64,000 nt of DNA from Cupriavidus pampae (GCF_914271485.1 NZ_CAJZAG010000002.1:496001-560000); one strand, 5' to 3'; positions 37,205 to 47,400 are shown, counted from the first letter of the stretch. The notes: generated by a model from the sequence alone, not told the origin. Numbers and translations: made by a program.

Positions 37205-38916
37205 GCAGCGCGTTCGATAACGCCGAACCGAACCCGACCCACCGCGCGGCCAACGACGCCACGCGCACCAACACCCCCCACGCGCCCGTCGACACCGCGT
37301 ATCTGTTCGAGGTACTACCCGACGCCTACCTGATTCTCGACGCGCGCAATATTGTGCTGCACGCCAACGCCCGGTACCGCGCGATGACGGGCCGCACGCT
37401 TGCCGAAGTCGTCGGCAAGTCGGTCTACGACATCAATCAGGACGGCTCCGCCGCGCAACGGCAGGCCCGCGCCGAGTGGCTCGATGCCACGTTGCGCGAC
37501 CTCGCCCCCGGCGAAGAGCGTCTGTCGTCGCTGATCCGTTACGACATGAGCACGCACGGCAAGTTTGTCGAGCACTACTGGCAGGTCCGTGCATCGCGCG
37601 TGGAGGCCTCGGCGGCCGGCGACGCGCTACTGTTGCTTCAGGTGATGGACGTCACGAAAGAGGTGGCCGAGGGCGAGGAGAACCGCCGCGAGCGGGCCAA
37701 GCTGCGTTCGCAGGCGCGGCTACGCCAGGTGCTCGTGGAAGAAGCCAATGCGGAACTGCGCCAGAATCAGGCGCAGCTCGCCGAGGTGCTGTCGTTTGCG
37801 CGCGTGGGCGCGTGGGAACTGGACCTCGCCACGGGCTATATGGTCTGCACCGATCAGTGCAAGGCCAACATGGGCCTGCAGCCCTCGGACGTGCTCGACC
37901 AAGGGCGGCTGTTCAGCGAACTGATCCAGGCGGACGATCGCGAACGTGTGCGCGCGGCCATCGATGCCAGCGTCGCCGCGCGTGCGCATTTCGAGGTGGA
38001 ATACCGCGTCACGTGGGCCGACGGCAGCGTGCACTGGCTGATGTCGCGCGGCGCGGGCCGCCACCTCGGCGACGGCTCGGCGCAGACGCTGATCGGTTTC
38101 ACCATCGACATCACCGCGCGCAAGACCAGCGAACTGCGCAGCCAGGCCTTTGCCGCCGAGCAGCAACGCGCGCGCGAGCAAAGCGACCGCGCGGTGCGAG
38201 CGATGGATCATTTCGTGGCGGCAGTCAGCCACGAACTGCGCTCGCCGCTGCATGCGATTCTCTGGTGGACCACGCTGCTGCAGCGCGCCAAGGACATGGC
38301 GCATGTGGAACGCGCCACCGAGGTCATCGAACGCAATACCAACCAGCTTGCGCGCATGGTGGACGACCTGCTGGACAGCGGCGCCATCGCCACCGGCAAG
38401 CTCTCGGTGGAACTGCGCGCGCTCGACCTCGCCGCGCTCGCCAGCTCGGTGGTCGAGGACATTCGCGTCGGCGCAGAATCGAAGGGGCTGATCGTACGCG
38501 CGGAAGCGCTGACGCCGGTTCTGGTCATGGCCGATCAGAATCGCATGCGTCAGGTCATGTGGAACCTGATGACCAATGCGGTCAAGTTCACCGAACGCGG
38601 CACGGTGGAATTGGTCGTGGCCACGGATGGCGCGCACGCGGTAGTGACCGTGCGTGACACCGGCACGGGCATCGAGGAAGCCGCGCTACACCGGATCTTC
38701 GAACGCTTCGAGCAGGCGCGCGGCGAAGGCACCGGTCGCACCGCGGGGCTTGGACTCGGGCTATGGATGGTGCGGAATCTGGTGCAGGTGCACCGTGGCA
38801 CCGTCACCGCGCACAGCGATGGCCCCGGCAAGGGCGCGCTGTTTCGCGTGGAGCTGCCGCTGGCCGGCCCGGACGACCTCCGGCGCGCGGCCCTGCAGGA
38901 CGACGGCCAGCGCTAG
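37201..38916 (+). CDS. Cytoplasmic PAS-PAS histidine kinase coupled to heme oxygenase
   Basis: A 571-residue sensor kinase without membrane segments. The first PAS domain is at about 32-150 (LFEVLPDAYLILDARNIVLHAN). A coiled coil at about 160-195 leads to a second PAS/PAC at about 198-320 (GAWELDLATGYMVCTD). The HisKA box is VSHELRSPL with His344. The ATPase domain has NLMTNAVKFTERG, DTGTGIEE and GLGLGLWMVRNLV. It starts with a GTG overlapping the heme oxygenase stop, so the two are co-translated. It ends 27 bp from the convergent response regulator, a plausible partner. What the PAS domains sense is unknown; haem, CO or redox are options given the neighbour. Confidence 0.88.
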   Translation: MSSAFDNAEPNPTHRAANDATRTNTPHAPVDTAYLFEVLPDAYLILDARNIVLHANARYRAMTGRTLAEVVGKSVYDINQDGSAAQRQARAEWLDATLRDLAPGEERLSSLIRYDMSTHGKFVEHYWQVRASRVEASAAGDALLLLQVMDVTKEVAEGEENRRERAKLRSQARLRQVLVEEANAELRQNQAQLAEVLSFARVGAWELDLATGYMVCTDQCKANMGLQPSDVLDQGRLFSELIQADDRERVRAAIDASVAARAHFEVEYRVTWADGSVHWLMSRGAGRHLGDGSAQTLIGFTIDITARKTSELRSQAFAAEQQRAREQSDRAVRAMDHFVAAVSHELRSPLHAILWWTTLLQRAKDMAHVERATEVIERNTNQLARMVDDLLDSGAIATGKLSVELRALDLAALASSVVEDIRVGAESKGLIVRAEALTPVLVMADQNRMRQVMWNLMTNAVKFTERGTVELVVATDGAHAVVTVRDTGTGIEEAALHRIFERFEQARGEGTGRTAGLGLGLWMVRNLVQVHRGTVTAHSDGPGKGALFRVELPLAGPDDLRRAALQDDGQR

Positions 38917-38943
38917 ATCGCTAACCTTCGTTTCAGCCCTCGA

Positions 38944-39381
38944 TCAAGCCTTGTAAGGCGGCGGCTCGTTGAGCACCGCCCAGAACACGCCAAGGTCGTT
39001 GATTGCAGCCATAAAGTCGTCGAACTCCACAGGCTTGACCACATACGCGTTGACGCCGAGGTCGTAGCTGCGCAGCAGGTCGCTCTCCTCGCGCGAGGAC
39101 GTGAGCATGACCACAGGAATGCGCCGCAGCCGCTCGTCGTCGCGCACGGCCTTGAGCACCTCGTGGCCATCGATCTTCGGCAACTTCTTGTCGAGCAGGA
39201 TCACCGCGGGATTTTCTTCCACGCGCCTGGCGTACTTGCCCTCGCGGCGCAGGAAATCAAGCGCCTCGGCACCGTCGCGCACCGACACCACCGGGTTGGC
39301 GAGTCGGGACCGCTCGAGTGCGATCAACGTCAGTTCAATATCGTCGGGATTATCTTCAACCAGCAGGATCGGCCTCAGCAC
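38944..39381 (-). CDS. Single-domain response regulator of the phytochrome operon
   Basis: A 145-residue Rcp1-like receiver without an output domain. The acidic pocket is VEDNPDD (residues 9-14), the phospho-acceptor is Asp64 in ILLDKKLPKIDG, and the switch residues lie in VVMLTSSREE and AYVVKPVEF. The start is a GTG preceded by GGAGG at good spacing. It lies inside the last 26 bp of the phytochrome gene, so it is translationally coupled. Such receivers usually take phosphate from the phytochrome kinase and act by protein contact or phosphorelay. Confidence 0.88.
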   Translation of the reverse strand: MLRPILLVEDNPDDIELTLIALERSRLANPVVSVRDGAEALDFLRREGKYARRVEENPAVILLDKKLPKIDGHEVLKAVRDDERLRRIPVVMLTSSREESDLLRSYDLGVNAYVVKPVEFDDFMAAINDLGVFWAVLNEPPPYKA

Positions 39382-41827
39382 GATCGTCCTCCACTTTCTT
39401 CGTATCTTTGAAAACCGGTCGGTACGGCTGCCCGGATGATACCGCAGCCAGTCGTGCCGCCGCCTCGATGACCGTCTCGTGCACCGGCGCGGCCTCGGAC
39501 GCCTGTTCGCGCGGTAGCGAGAACGAGATCGAGGCACCGCGCTCGAGCTCGCCTTCCGCCCAGGTCTCGCCGCCATGGCGTTCGATGATACGACGCACGC
39601 TGGCCAGTCCGATCCCCGTACCGGGAAACTCCTCGAACCGGTGAAGCCGCTGGAACACGCCAAATAGCTTGTCCGCATAGCGCATATCGAATCCCACGCC
39701 GTTGTCGCGCACTGTAATCACATCCTGACCGGCGAATTTGCCTTCGCCCGGCGTACGCGTGATCGCGATAAACGCAACCGTCGCACCATCGACACCAGTA
39801 CGCGTGCCCGTGAACTTTATCGCGTTCGAGATCAGGTTTCGCAACACCACGATCAGCAGCACCGGATCGGCATTTACCATACCAAGCTTGCTGTTGCCCC
39901 ACTCGATCGGACGGTCGCCCAGCTCGCGCGTCTCGTCGGCCACCACCCGCGCGACCAGATCGTCGAGGTCGATGGCCTGCACGCGCAGCGCGGCGCGGCC
40001 CATCTGCGAGAACGACAGCAGGTCATCGACGAGCTTGCCGCCAAAACGCGCCTGCGCGATGATGCGCTCGACGAAATGCTTGCCGCGGTCCGACAGCCGT
40101 GACAGCTCCATTTCCCGCAGCAGGTCCGCGTAGCCCACGATATGGCGCAGCGGCGCGCGCAGGTCATGCGAGACCGTGTACGAAAACCCTTCCAGTTCGC
40201 GGTTCACGCGGCCCAGTTCCAGCGCCAGTTGCGCCAGTTCCTCGGCGCGGCGCAGCACGAGGTTCAGCAGCGCGCCGCGGAAGTCGCTGGCGATCTCGAC
40301 CTCGGCCGGGCGCCATGGCGCCGAGCGCTGACGCACGGTCTGCGTCCACACGTCGAAGCTTTCGCGTGGCGACAGCGATGGTGACAGCCCGGATAGCTTG
40401 GCGCGCGGATCGCCGGCCCAGCGGATCGAGCGCACTACCTCGGGCCGGAACCAGATCACGTAGTTACGGAACAGGCGCGACAGCGATACCACCAGCATGC
40501 CCGCGGTGGAGGAAGATCCTTCGCCAAGAAAGTCGTTGTACTCAGGCCAGGTCTCGGCGAGGTTGTCGGTGGCGAACACATCCTCGGTGCGCGTGTCGAA
40601 CCAGCTTACGAGGCGCTCAATAACGCTGGCCTCGGGCGCGTCGCCCAGGCGTACCACGCGACCTTCGAAGACGATGGCGGCGCCAGTCGCGCCGGGCAGG
40701 TCCAGCAGATCGCGCGGATCAGCCGCGATCGCATCGATAAAGTCGTCCGCATTGGCCATTGCCGCGAGCAGCCGCGCCTGACGCCGGCGCAGTTCCAGCC
40801 GATAGTCGGCTTCCGCGTGATCTTCCTTCGCTTCGATCTGCAGCGACAGCACCTGCGCGATATGTTCGCACGCGGTGCGCACCTCGAACGGCGGCACGCG
40901 CGCGCTGTCGTGATGGCACGAGATCAGGCCCCACAGCCGGCCCCGCACGACGATCGACATCGACATCGACGACCATGTGCCCATGTTCTTCATGTACTGC
41001 ACGTGCACGGGGGAGATGCTGCGCAGGGAAGCGAATGTCAGGTCCGTGGTGCGGCCCGTGGCTGGATGTCGCGCCGGTACCAGCGGTGCTGCCACGTAGT
41101 CCGCGTCCGCGATCAGCCGGATGCGATTGCGCACGTACAGCGCGCGGGCCTGCGGGGGAATATCGGAAGCGGGGAAGCGTTGACCGAGATAACCGGCATA
41201 GCCCGGCGAGAGCGATTCGGCAATGACATGGCCGTGACCCTCGTCATCGAACGAATACACCATGGTGCGACCGAAACCGGTGATGCGATGCACCTCGCGC
41301 GCGGCCAGCACCGCCAGCGCGTCGGTATTCTCCACTTCCTGCAGGCTGTTGATGAAGGTGCGTACCAACGGGTACATCGATGCGAACACATCCGCGGTGC
41401 CCCGCGCGGGCTCGAGTTCGACGATGGCCACGCCATCGTATCGGTGGACGACGAGCGCCAGCGGCGAATGCCCGCCACCACGCGGATCGTCGATCGATCC
41501 CGCATAGAGTGGAATGCCTTCGGTATCGAGCTCGCTCAATGCCTGCAGCACGAGTCCGGCAGCGCGCTCGCCAAGCACCACCTCGAGCGGCTGACCCAGC
41601 AGCGCCTCTGCGCCACCACCCGTCAGCGCGCCAGCATTCGCGCTGACCTGCACCACATGCCCCGCCGCATCCACGCTCAGTAGAAAACCATGCGGCTGAA
41701 TACCACCTGGAATATGAATCGGCTCGCGCGCGCAATCCGCTTCAATGGCATGCGTCTCCTGCGTCGGGCTTTGCGTCGGGGTTTGCGTCGGGGTGTGCGT
41801 CGGGGTGTGCGTCAACTCATCGGCCAT
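39356..41827 (-). CDS. bphP: Bacteriophytochrome histidine kinase
   Basis: An 823-residue red/far-red photoreceptor kinase with PAS-GAF-PHY-HisKA-HATPase order. Cys32 in DCAREPIHIPGGIQPHG is the biliverdin attachment site. The GAF domain has FPASDIPPQARALY and the His of SPVHVQYMKNMG. The PHY tongue carries the PRxSF motif (LSPRESFDVW). The phospho-accepting His is His554 in YTVSHDLRAPL. The N-terminal extension contains a TPT-rich run encoded by a 12-bp tandem repeat. It is the first gene of a two-gene operon with the overlapping receiver. Heme oxygenase in the convergent operon would supply biliverdin. Confidence 0.95.
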   Translation of the reverse strand: MADELTHTPTHTPTQTPTQSPTQETHAIEADCAREPIHIPGGIQPHGFLLSVDAAGHVVQVSANAGALTGGGAEALLGQPLEVVLGERAAGLVLQALSELDTEGIPLYAGSIDDPRGGGHSPLALVVHRYDGVAIVELEPARGTADVFASMYPLVRTFINSLQEVENTDALAVLAAREVHRITGFGRTMVYSFDDEGHGHVIAESLSPGYAGYLGQRFPASDIPPQARALYVRNRIRLIADADYVAAPLVPARHPATGRTTDLTFASLRSISPVHVQYMKNMGTWSSMSMSIVVRGRLWGLISCHHDSARVPPFEVRTACEHIAQVLSLQIEAKEDHAEADYRLELRRRQARLLAAMANADDFIDAIAADPRDLLDLPGATGAAIVFEGRVVRLGDAPEASVIERLVSWFDTRTEDVFATDNLAETWPEYNDFLGEGSSSTAGMLVVSLSRLFRNYVIWFRPEVVRSIRWAGDPRAKLSGLSPSLSPRESFDVWTQTVRQRSAPWRPAEVEIASDFRGALLNLVLRRAEELAQLALELGRVNRELEGFSYTVSHDLRAPLRHIVGYADLLREMELSRLSDRGKHFVERIIAQARFGGKLVDDLLSFSQMGRAALRVQAIDLDDLVARVVADETRELGDRPIEWGNSKLGMVNADPVLLIVVLRNLISNAIKFTGTRTGVDGATVAFIAITRTPGEGKFAGQDVITVRDNGVGFDMRYADKLFGVFQRLHRFEEFPGTGIGLASVRRIIERHGGETWAEGELERGASISFSLPREQASEAAPVHETVIEAAARLAAVSSGQPYRPVFKDTKKVEDDRAEADPAG
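41761..41808 (-). repeat. 12-bp tandem repeat in the 5' end of bphP
   Basis: Four consecutive 12-bp units (GCGTCGGGCTTT, GCGTCGGGGTTT, then GCGTCGGGGTGT twice) encode the TPT(H/Q) run just before the chromophore-binding region. Copy-number change would lengthen or shorten the protein by four residues without breaking the frame. Confidence 0.85.
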
Positions 41828-41984
41828 GTCTGCTCCGTCAGAGAACTGCCGATTCTCTCACAGGGTCTCTTCCCCCGCGCATTGCAAAAATTGCACATGC
41901 GCCGGCACAGGGCAACCCCCGTTTGAGCCATTCCTGCCATTGGACTATGCTCGGAGACTATCGCGTCACGAAAACGAGAACAAC

Positions 41985-43100
41985 ATGATGAACACGAACC
42001 TATCGCCCTGGCGCCGTCTCCTGCTGCGCGCTGCCGCCACGATCGTCGCCCTCGCCGCCACCGGCCTGCTGGCCGCCTGCGTCACCGACGACGATGACGA
42101 CAACCTGCCGCCCGCCAACACCCCCGGCGGCGTCCAGCTGCAGATCGTGTCGTTCGGCGACAGCCTGTCCGACGTCGGCACCTACGCCCCTTTCGCCAGC
42201 ACCCTCGGCGGTGGCCGCTTTACCACCAATCCGGGTCAGGTGTGGACCCAGCTGGTCGCCACCTATTACGGCGATACCCTCATAGCCGCCCAGACCGGCG
42301 GCTATTCCATACCCGTGGTGAACAATCCCAATGGCTATGGTTATGGACAGGGCGGCGCGCTTGTCACGAATCCCCAGGGCAACGGCTGGGCGCCCAACGG
42401 CACCGCCGCGCTGACCGTGCCCGTGGCGACGCAGTTGCAGAATTACCTGTCTGGCCACGGCAACTTCCGCAACAACCAGCTCGTGCTGATCCAGGGCGGC
42501 CCCAATGACGTGATCCAGGCCGCCAACAGCATCGTTGCCAATCCCGCCAATACCGCCGCCGCAACCTCGAACGTCCAGGCCGCCGGCGTGGCGCTGGCCA
42601 AGTTGGCACAGAACGCCGTGCAGAGCGGCGCCCGCTACGTGGTGGTGGTGAACGCGCCCAACCTCGCCGACACCCCGCTGACCATGTTGTCGGTGAACCC
42701 ATCGGTCACCGGCACCCTGTTCAATTCGTTGACGCAGGCCTTCAACACCGCGCTCGCCAATCAGCTCATCAATGACGGCGTCATGCGACTGGTGGTGTTT
42801 ATCGACGCGGCAACGTGGTTCCACAATGCGCTGGCCAGTTACCAGTCGCAAGGCTTTACGGTGTCGAACACCGGCACCGCCTGCAACCTCACCGCCATGG
42901 CCCTGAGTCCGCCGCCGGCATTCCAGTCGAATCCGCTCGGGTACGCGACGTCGCTGTTCTGCTCGTCGGCCAATTTCACGGTAGCGGGAGCGGACCAGAC
43001 CTACATGTTCGCGGACCTGGTCCATCCGACCACGCATCTGCACGCGCTGTTCGCACAGACCGTGGAACGCGCGATCGCGGCCTCGGGCGTGGGCCACTAA
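41985..43100 (+). CDS. GDSL/SGNH-family esterase lipoprotein
   Basis: A 371-residue predicted lipoprotein. The signal peptide ends in a lipobox, LLAAC (Cys near residue 32), followed by an Asp-rich VTDDDDD stretch, which may influence sorting. The GDSL block is SFGDSLSDVG, with Ser as nucleophile. Block III is QGGPNDVIQA, and the catalytic Asp-His pair is in FADLVHPTTHLH. The family hydrolyses esters and lipids. Two adjacent ATGs begin the gene; I took the first. It stands alone, convergent with the truncated hemoglobin gene. Confidence 0.88.
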   Translation: MMNTNLSPWRRLLLRAAATIVALAATGLLAACVTDDDDDNLPPANTPGGVQLQIVSFGDSLSDVGTYAPFASTLGGGRFTTNPGQVWTQLVATYYGDTLIAAQTGGYSIPVVNNPNGYGYGQGGALVTNPQGNGWAPNGTAALTVPVATQLQNYLSGHGNFRNNQLVLIQGGPNDVIQAANSIVANPANTAAATSNVQAAGVALAKLAQNAVQSGARYVVVVNAPNLADTPLTMLSVNPSVTGTLFNSLTQAFNTALANQLINDGVMRLVVFIDAATWFHNALASYQSQGFTVSNTGTACNLTAMALSPPPAFQSNPLGYATSLFCSSANFTVAGADQTYMFADLVHPTTHLHALFAQTVERAIAASGVGH

Positions 43101-43110
43101 GCCAGGCGGC

Positions 43111-43611
43111 TCAGCCCGTCTCCCACGCGGCTTCCGCGCGCAGCACGGGCCGCGCCTTGACGTAGGTCTTCAGCAGCGCGTGCTGGCTCGCGGGAATCTC
43201 GTATTCCCAGCCGAACATGCCAAGCTGCAGGCTGCTTGCGATGCGCAACGCCGGCCGCACGAACTCGGCCGCCACCACGTCATCGAAGGTCTCGTGCGCG
43301 GTGGCCACGAACAGTTCGATCCAGCGATCGAAATGCCTGCCTTCGACGCCGGCCAGCGTCAGATGCTTGGCCAGCACGTGGCCACGATAGCGTTTGGTCC
43401 CCAGCACGATGCTCGACCAGAAGTCGTCCATCTTGCCAAGGTGCGCATCCCACGCGCCCGCCAGCGCGCGTTCGAACAGCGGGCCAATCAGCGCATCGCC
43501 ACGCACGCGGCCATAGAATGCCCGCACGAACGCGGCCACGGCTTCCTCGCCAGGCAAGGCGGGGCGATACGTCGAAGGAGGAAATTCAGGGGAACGAGAG
43601 ACGTCACTCAT
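43111..43611 (-). CDS. Group III truncated hemoglobin
   Basis: A 166-residue protein with a group III truncated globin fold of the Campylobacter Ctb/Cgb type. The signature region is AFVRAFYGRVRGDALIGPLFERAL, followed by WDAHLGKMDDFWSSIVLGTKRYRG and the proximal His within HFDRWIELF. These proteins bind O2 and NO and help detoxify NO or deliver O2 to oxidases. The regulator gene downstream on the same strand order is NsrR-like, which fits NO control. A candidate NsrR-type dyad lies 22 bp upstream. Confidence 0.85.
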   Translation of the reverse strand: MSDVSRSPEFPPSTYRPALPGEEAVAAFVRAFYGRVRGDALIGPLFERALAGAWDAHLGKMDDFWSSIVLGTKRYRGHVLAKHLTLAGVEGRHFDRWIELFVATAHETFDDVVAAEFVRPALRIASSLQLGMFGWEYEIPASQHALLKTYVKARPVLRAEAAWETG

Positions 43612-43632
43612 GGCACGGTCCGGCGTTTAAAC

Positions 43633-43649
43633 ATGTAGAAACTATACAC
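43633..43649. promoter_or_regulatory. Candidate NsrR-type operator upstream of the truncated hemoglobin
   Basis: ATGTAGAAACTATACAC is an imperfect dyad with ATGTA and TACAC arms at the spacing of NsrR sites (ATGTATTT-N-AAATACAT type). It lies 22 bp before the hemoglobin start. Assignment is by similarity to the known motif, about two-thirds of positions. Confidence 0.45.
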
Positions 43650-43678
43650 CTTTTAACACCCTTATGGCGCCCCGCGGT

Positions 43679-44161
43679 TTACGCCCCCGCGCGAGACGAG
43701 ATGGTCTTGATCGGAATGCGCGCCAGCGCGGCATGGTCGTCCAGCACCCGCTGCAGCGCGTTGGGCTTGCGGATCAGATCCTCGAGCGTGTGCTGGTCCA
43801 GCACATCGAAGTAGGCCTGCAGGGCGTCGCGCAGCACCCCCTTCAGCCCGCACACCGGTGTAATCAGGCATTCGTTGCCGGTGCGGAAGCATTCCACCAT
43901 GCCGAAATCCGGTTCCATGGTGCGAATCACGTCCCCTACCCCGATCTTCGAGGCCGGCCGGTTCAGCTGGATCCCACCCGAGCGGCCGCGCAGCGTATGC
44001 AGAAACCCTTCCTGCCCAAGCCGGTGAACGATCTTGACCAGGTGATTCTTGGGAATCCCGAAGCTGTCGGCGATTTGCTGGATGGTCGCGAGCCGGTCCG
44101 GGTGCACCGCGATATAGATCAGCGTGCGCAGCGCGTAGTCGGTGTAGTCGGTGAGTTTCAT
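43679..44161 (-). CDS. nsrR: Rrf2-family NO-sensing repressor (NsrR-like)
   Basis: A 160-residue Rrf2 regulator. The N-terminal winged helix reads KLTDYTDYALRTLIYIAVHP to about residue 75, with IPKNHLVKIVHRLGQEGFL. Three cysteines in ECFRTGNECLITPVCGLK match the [2Fe-2S]/[4Fe-4S] ligand pattern of NsrR rather than IscR. NO destroys the cluster and lifts repression. The truncated hemoglobin gene just downstream is a likely target. I chose the ATG giving MKLTDYTDY, the usual NsrR start; a longer frame upstream crosses the promoter. It is divergent from the Sec formate dehydrogenase operon. Confidence 0.88.
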   Translation of the reverse strand: MKLTDYTDYALRTLIYIAVHPDRLATIQQIADSFGIPKNHLVKIVHRLGQEGFLHTLRGRSGGIQLNRPASKIGVGDVIRTMEPDFGMVECFRTGNECLITPVCGLKGVLRDALQAYFDVLDQHTLEDLIRKPNALQRVLDDHAALARIPIKTISSRAGA

Positions 44162-44187
44162 CGTCGCAGCCAGCAGGTGGTCATTTA

Positions 44188-44206
44188 ATGTACGCGTAGC
44201 ATACAT
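44188..44206. promoter_or_regulatory. Dyad upstream of nsrR
   Basis: ATGTACGCGTAGCATACAT has ATGTA and TACAT arms around a 9-bp spacer, 27 bp upstream of nsrR. It resembles an NsrR half-site pair but is 2 bp too wide for the canonical motif. It may be an autoregulatory site. Confidence 0.35.
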
Positions 44207-44408
44207 GTTTTGAGGAGACCTTTCCCGCCGCGCCGCGATATGCAACCCAATGTCCACCGCACGCGCCAATAACGTGCATTGTCCAGCACTGCGAACACTA
44301 TGTTTCGCGCTGCACATTTCACGTACCTTCGCGGCGCACACTCCCTATACTGCAGGCTGTCCTCGCAAAAACCACGAGTCCGGGACCGACCCGGCTAGGA
44401 GTGTCCTC

Positions 44409-47400
44409 ATGGTGAATGTCAGCCGCCGACAGTTCCTGAAGATCACGGGAGCTTCGCTGGCGGGTTCCAGCCTCGCACTACTTGGGGTCGCCCCCGAGAC
44501 CGCGCTGGCCGAGGTGCGCACGTACAAGCTCGCGCGCACCACCGAGACCCGCAATACCTGTCCCTACTGCTCCGTCGCCTGTGGGCTGCTGATGTACAGC
44601 CTTGGGGACGGTGCCAAGAACGCGCATGCCTCCGTCATCCACATCGAGGGAGACCCCGATCATCCGGTCAATCGCGGCACGCTGTGCCCGAAGGGTGCCG
44701 GCCTGATCGACTTCATCCACAGTCCGCAACGCCTGCAGTACCCCGAGTACCGCGCGCCCGGTTCGGACAAATGGCAACGCATCAGCTGGGACGACGCGCT
44801 CGACCGCATCTCCAAGCTGCTCAAGCAGGACCGCGACGCGAACTTCATCGAGAAAAACGAGAAGGGAGAAACGGTCAATCGCTGGACGAGCACGGGCATG
44901 CTGGCGGCTTCGGCCGCGAGCAATGAAGTTGGCTATATCACGCACAAGACTGTCCGCAGTCTTGGCATGCTGGGATTCGACAATCAGGCACGTGTCTGAC
45001 ATGGCCCGACGGTGGCAGGTCTTGCCCCGACGTTTGGCCGTGGAGCGATGACGAACCATTGGGTCGACATCAAGAACGCGGACGTCATCCTGATCATGGG
45101 CGGCAATGCCGCCGAAGCACACCCGTGCGGCTTCAAGTGGGTGACCGAAGCCAAGGCACACAACAAGGCGCGACTGATCGTGGTCGATCCGCGCTTCACG
45201 CGCTCGGCTTCGATCGCCGATGTGTACGTGCCGATTCGCACCGGCACCGATATCGCGTTCCTGGGCGGCGTGATCAGCTACCTGCTGGCCAACGACAAGA
45301 TCCAGCACGAGTATGTGAAGTCGTACACCGACTTCTCGTTTATCGTGCGCGAGGACTTTGCGTTCGAAGACGGTCTGTTCTCCGGCTACGACGCGGAGAA
45401 GCGCTTCTATGACAAGTCCACGTGGGACTACGAGCGCGGCGACGACGGTTACGTAAAAACCGATCCGACCCTCGCCCACCCGCGCTGCGTCTACAACCTG
45501 ATGAAGGCGCATTACGCGCGCTATACGCCCGAGATGGTCGAGCGTATCTGCGGCACGCCGCGCGACAAGTTCCTCAAGGTATGCGAGATGATGGCCTCCA
45601 CGGCCACGCCGACGCGCGCCATGACGATCATGTATGCGCTCGGCTGGACGCAGCACTCGATCGGCTCGCAGAACGTGCGTTCCGGCGCGATGGTGCAGTT
45701 GCTGCTGGGCAATATCGGTGTGGCGGGCGGCGGCATGAACGCGCTGCGCGGCCACTCGAACATCCAGGGCCTGACCGACCTCGGGTTGCTGTCCAACTCG
45801 CTGCCGGGCTATCTGACGCTGCCCGGCGAGGCGGAGCAGGACTACCAGAAGTACATCGAGTCGCGCTCGCCCAAGCCTCTGCGCCCCAACCAGCTCAGTT
45901 ACTGGCAGAACTATCCCAAGTTCCATGTCAGCCTGATGAAGGCATGGTGGGGCAACGCCGCCACGGCCGAGAACAACTGGGCCTACGACTATCTGCCCAA
46001 GCTCGACAAGCCGTACGACATGCTGCAGATGTACGAGCTGATGACGCAGGGCAAGATCAACGGCTATATCGCCCAGGGCTTCAACCCGCTCGCCGCCGCG
46101 CCCAACAAGAACAAGGTGCTGCGCGCGTTCTCGAGCCTGAAGTTCATGGTGATCATGGACCCGCTGGCGACCGAGACCTCGGAGTTCTGGCGCAATGCCG
46201 GCGAGAGCAACGACGTGGAGAGCGCCAAGATCCAGACCGAGGTGTTCCGGCTGCCGACCACCTGCTTCGCCGAGGAGAACGGCGCGCTCGTGAACTCGTC
46301 GCGCTGGCTCCAGTGGCACTGGCAGGGGGCGGATCCACCGGGCGAGGCGCGCAGCGACATCGAGATCATGTCGGCGCTGTGGCTGCGCATGCGCAAGATG
46401 TACCAGACCGAAGGCGGCAAGTATCCGGACCCGATCGTCAACCTGACGTGGCCGTACGCGGTACCGCACTCGCCAACACCAGAGGAACTCGCCAAGGAGT
46501 ATTCGGGCCGCGCGATCACGGACCTGGTCGATCCCAAGGATTCGACCAAGGTCATCCGCAAGGCCGGCGAGCAGCTCGACAGCTTTGGCCAGTTGCAGGC
46601 CGACGGCAGCACCAGTAGCGGCTGCTGGATCTTTTGCGGCGCATGGACGCAGGCCGGCAACCAGATGGCCAAGCGCGACAGTTCGGATCCCACCGGCATC
46701 GGCCAGACGCTCAACTGGGCGTGGGCATGGCCAGCCAACCGGCGGGTGCTGTACAACCGCGCCTCGTGCGATGTCAGCGGCAAGCCGTTCAATCCGGACC
46801 GCAAACTGATCGCCTGGAACGGCAAGAGCTGGACCGGTTTCGACACGCCGGACTACAAGCTGGACGAGGATCCCGCCCATGGCATGGGCCCGTTCATCAT
46901 GCAGCCGGAAGGCGTCGCGCGTTTCTTCGCGCGCGCCAATATGGTCGAGGGGCCGTTCCCCGAGCACTACGAGCCGTTCGAGAATCCGCTCGGGCGCAAC
47001 CTGCTGCACAAGTCGCAGCAGGCGGTCAGCAATCCGGCCGCGCGCGTGTTCAAGGGCGACTGGGAGCAGTTCGGCAAGGCCGATGCGTTCCCGCATATGG
47101 CCACCACGTACCGGCTGACCGAGCACTTCCACTTCTGGACCAAGCACGCGCGCATCAACGCGGTGCTCCAGCCACAGCAGTTCGTGGAGATCGGCGAGGA
47201 CCTTGCGAAGCAGGTCGGCGTAAAGGCCGGCGACCGCGTCAAGGTGTCGTCCATGCGCGGCTATATCAAGGCCGTGGCGCTGGTGACCAAGCGCATCAAG
47301 CCGTTCGTGATCGACGGCAAGCCCGTCCATCTGGTCGGGGTGCCGCTGCACTGGGGCTTCACGGGGCTGACGAAACCGGGGTTCATCACCAACACGCTGA

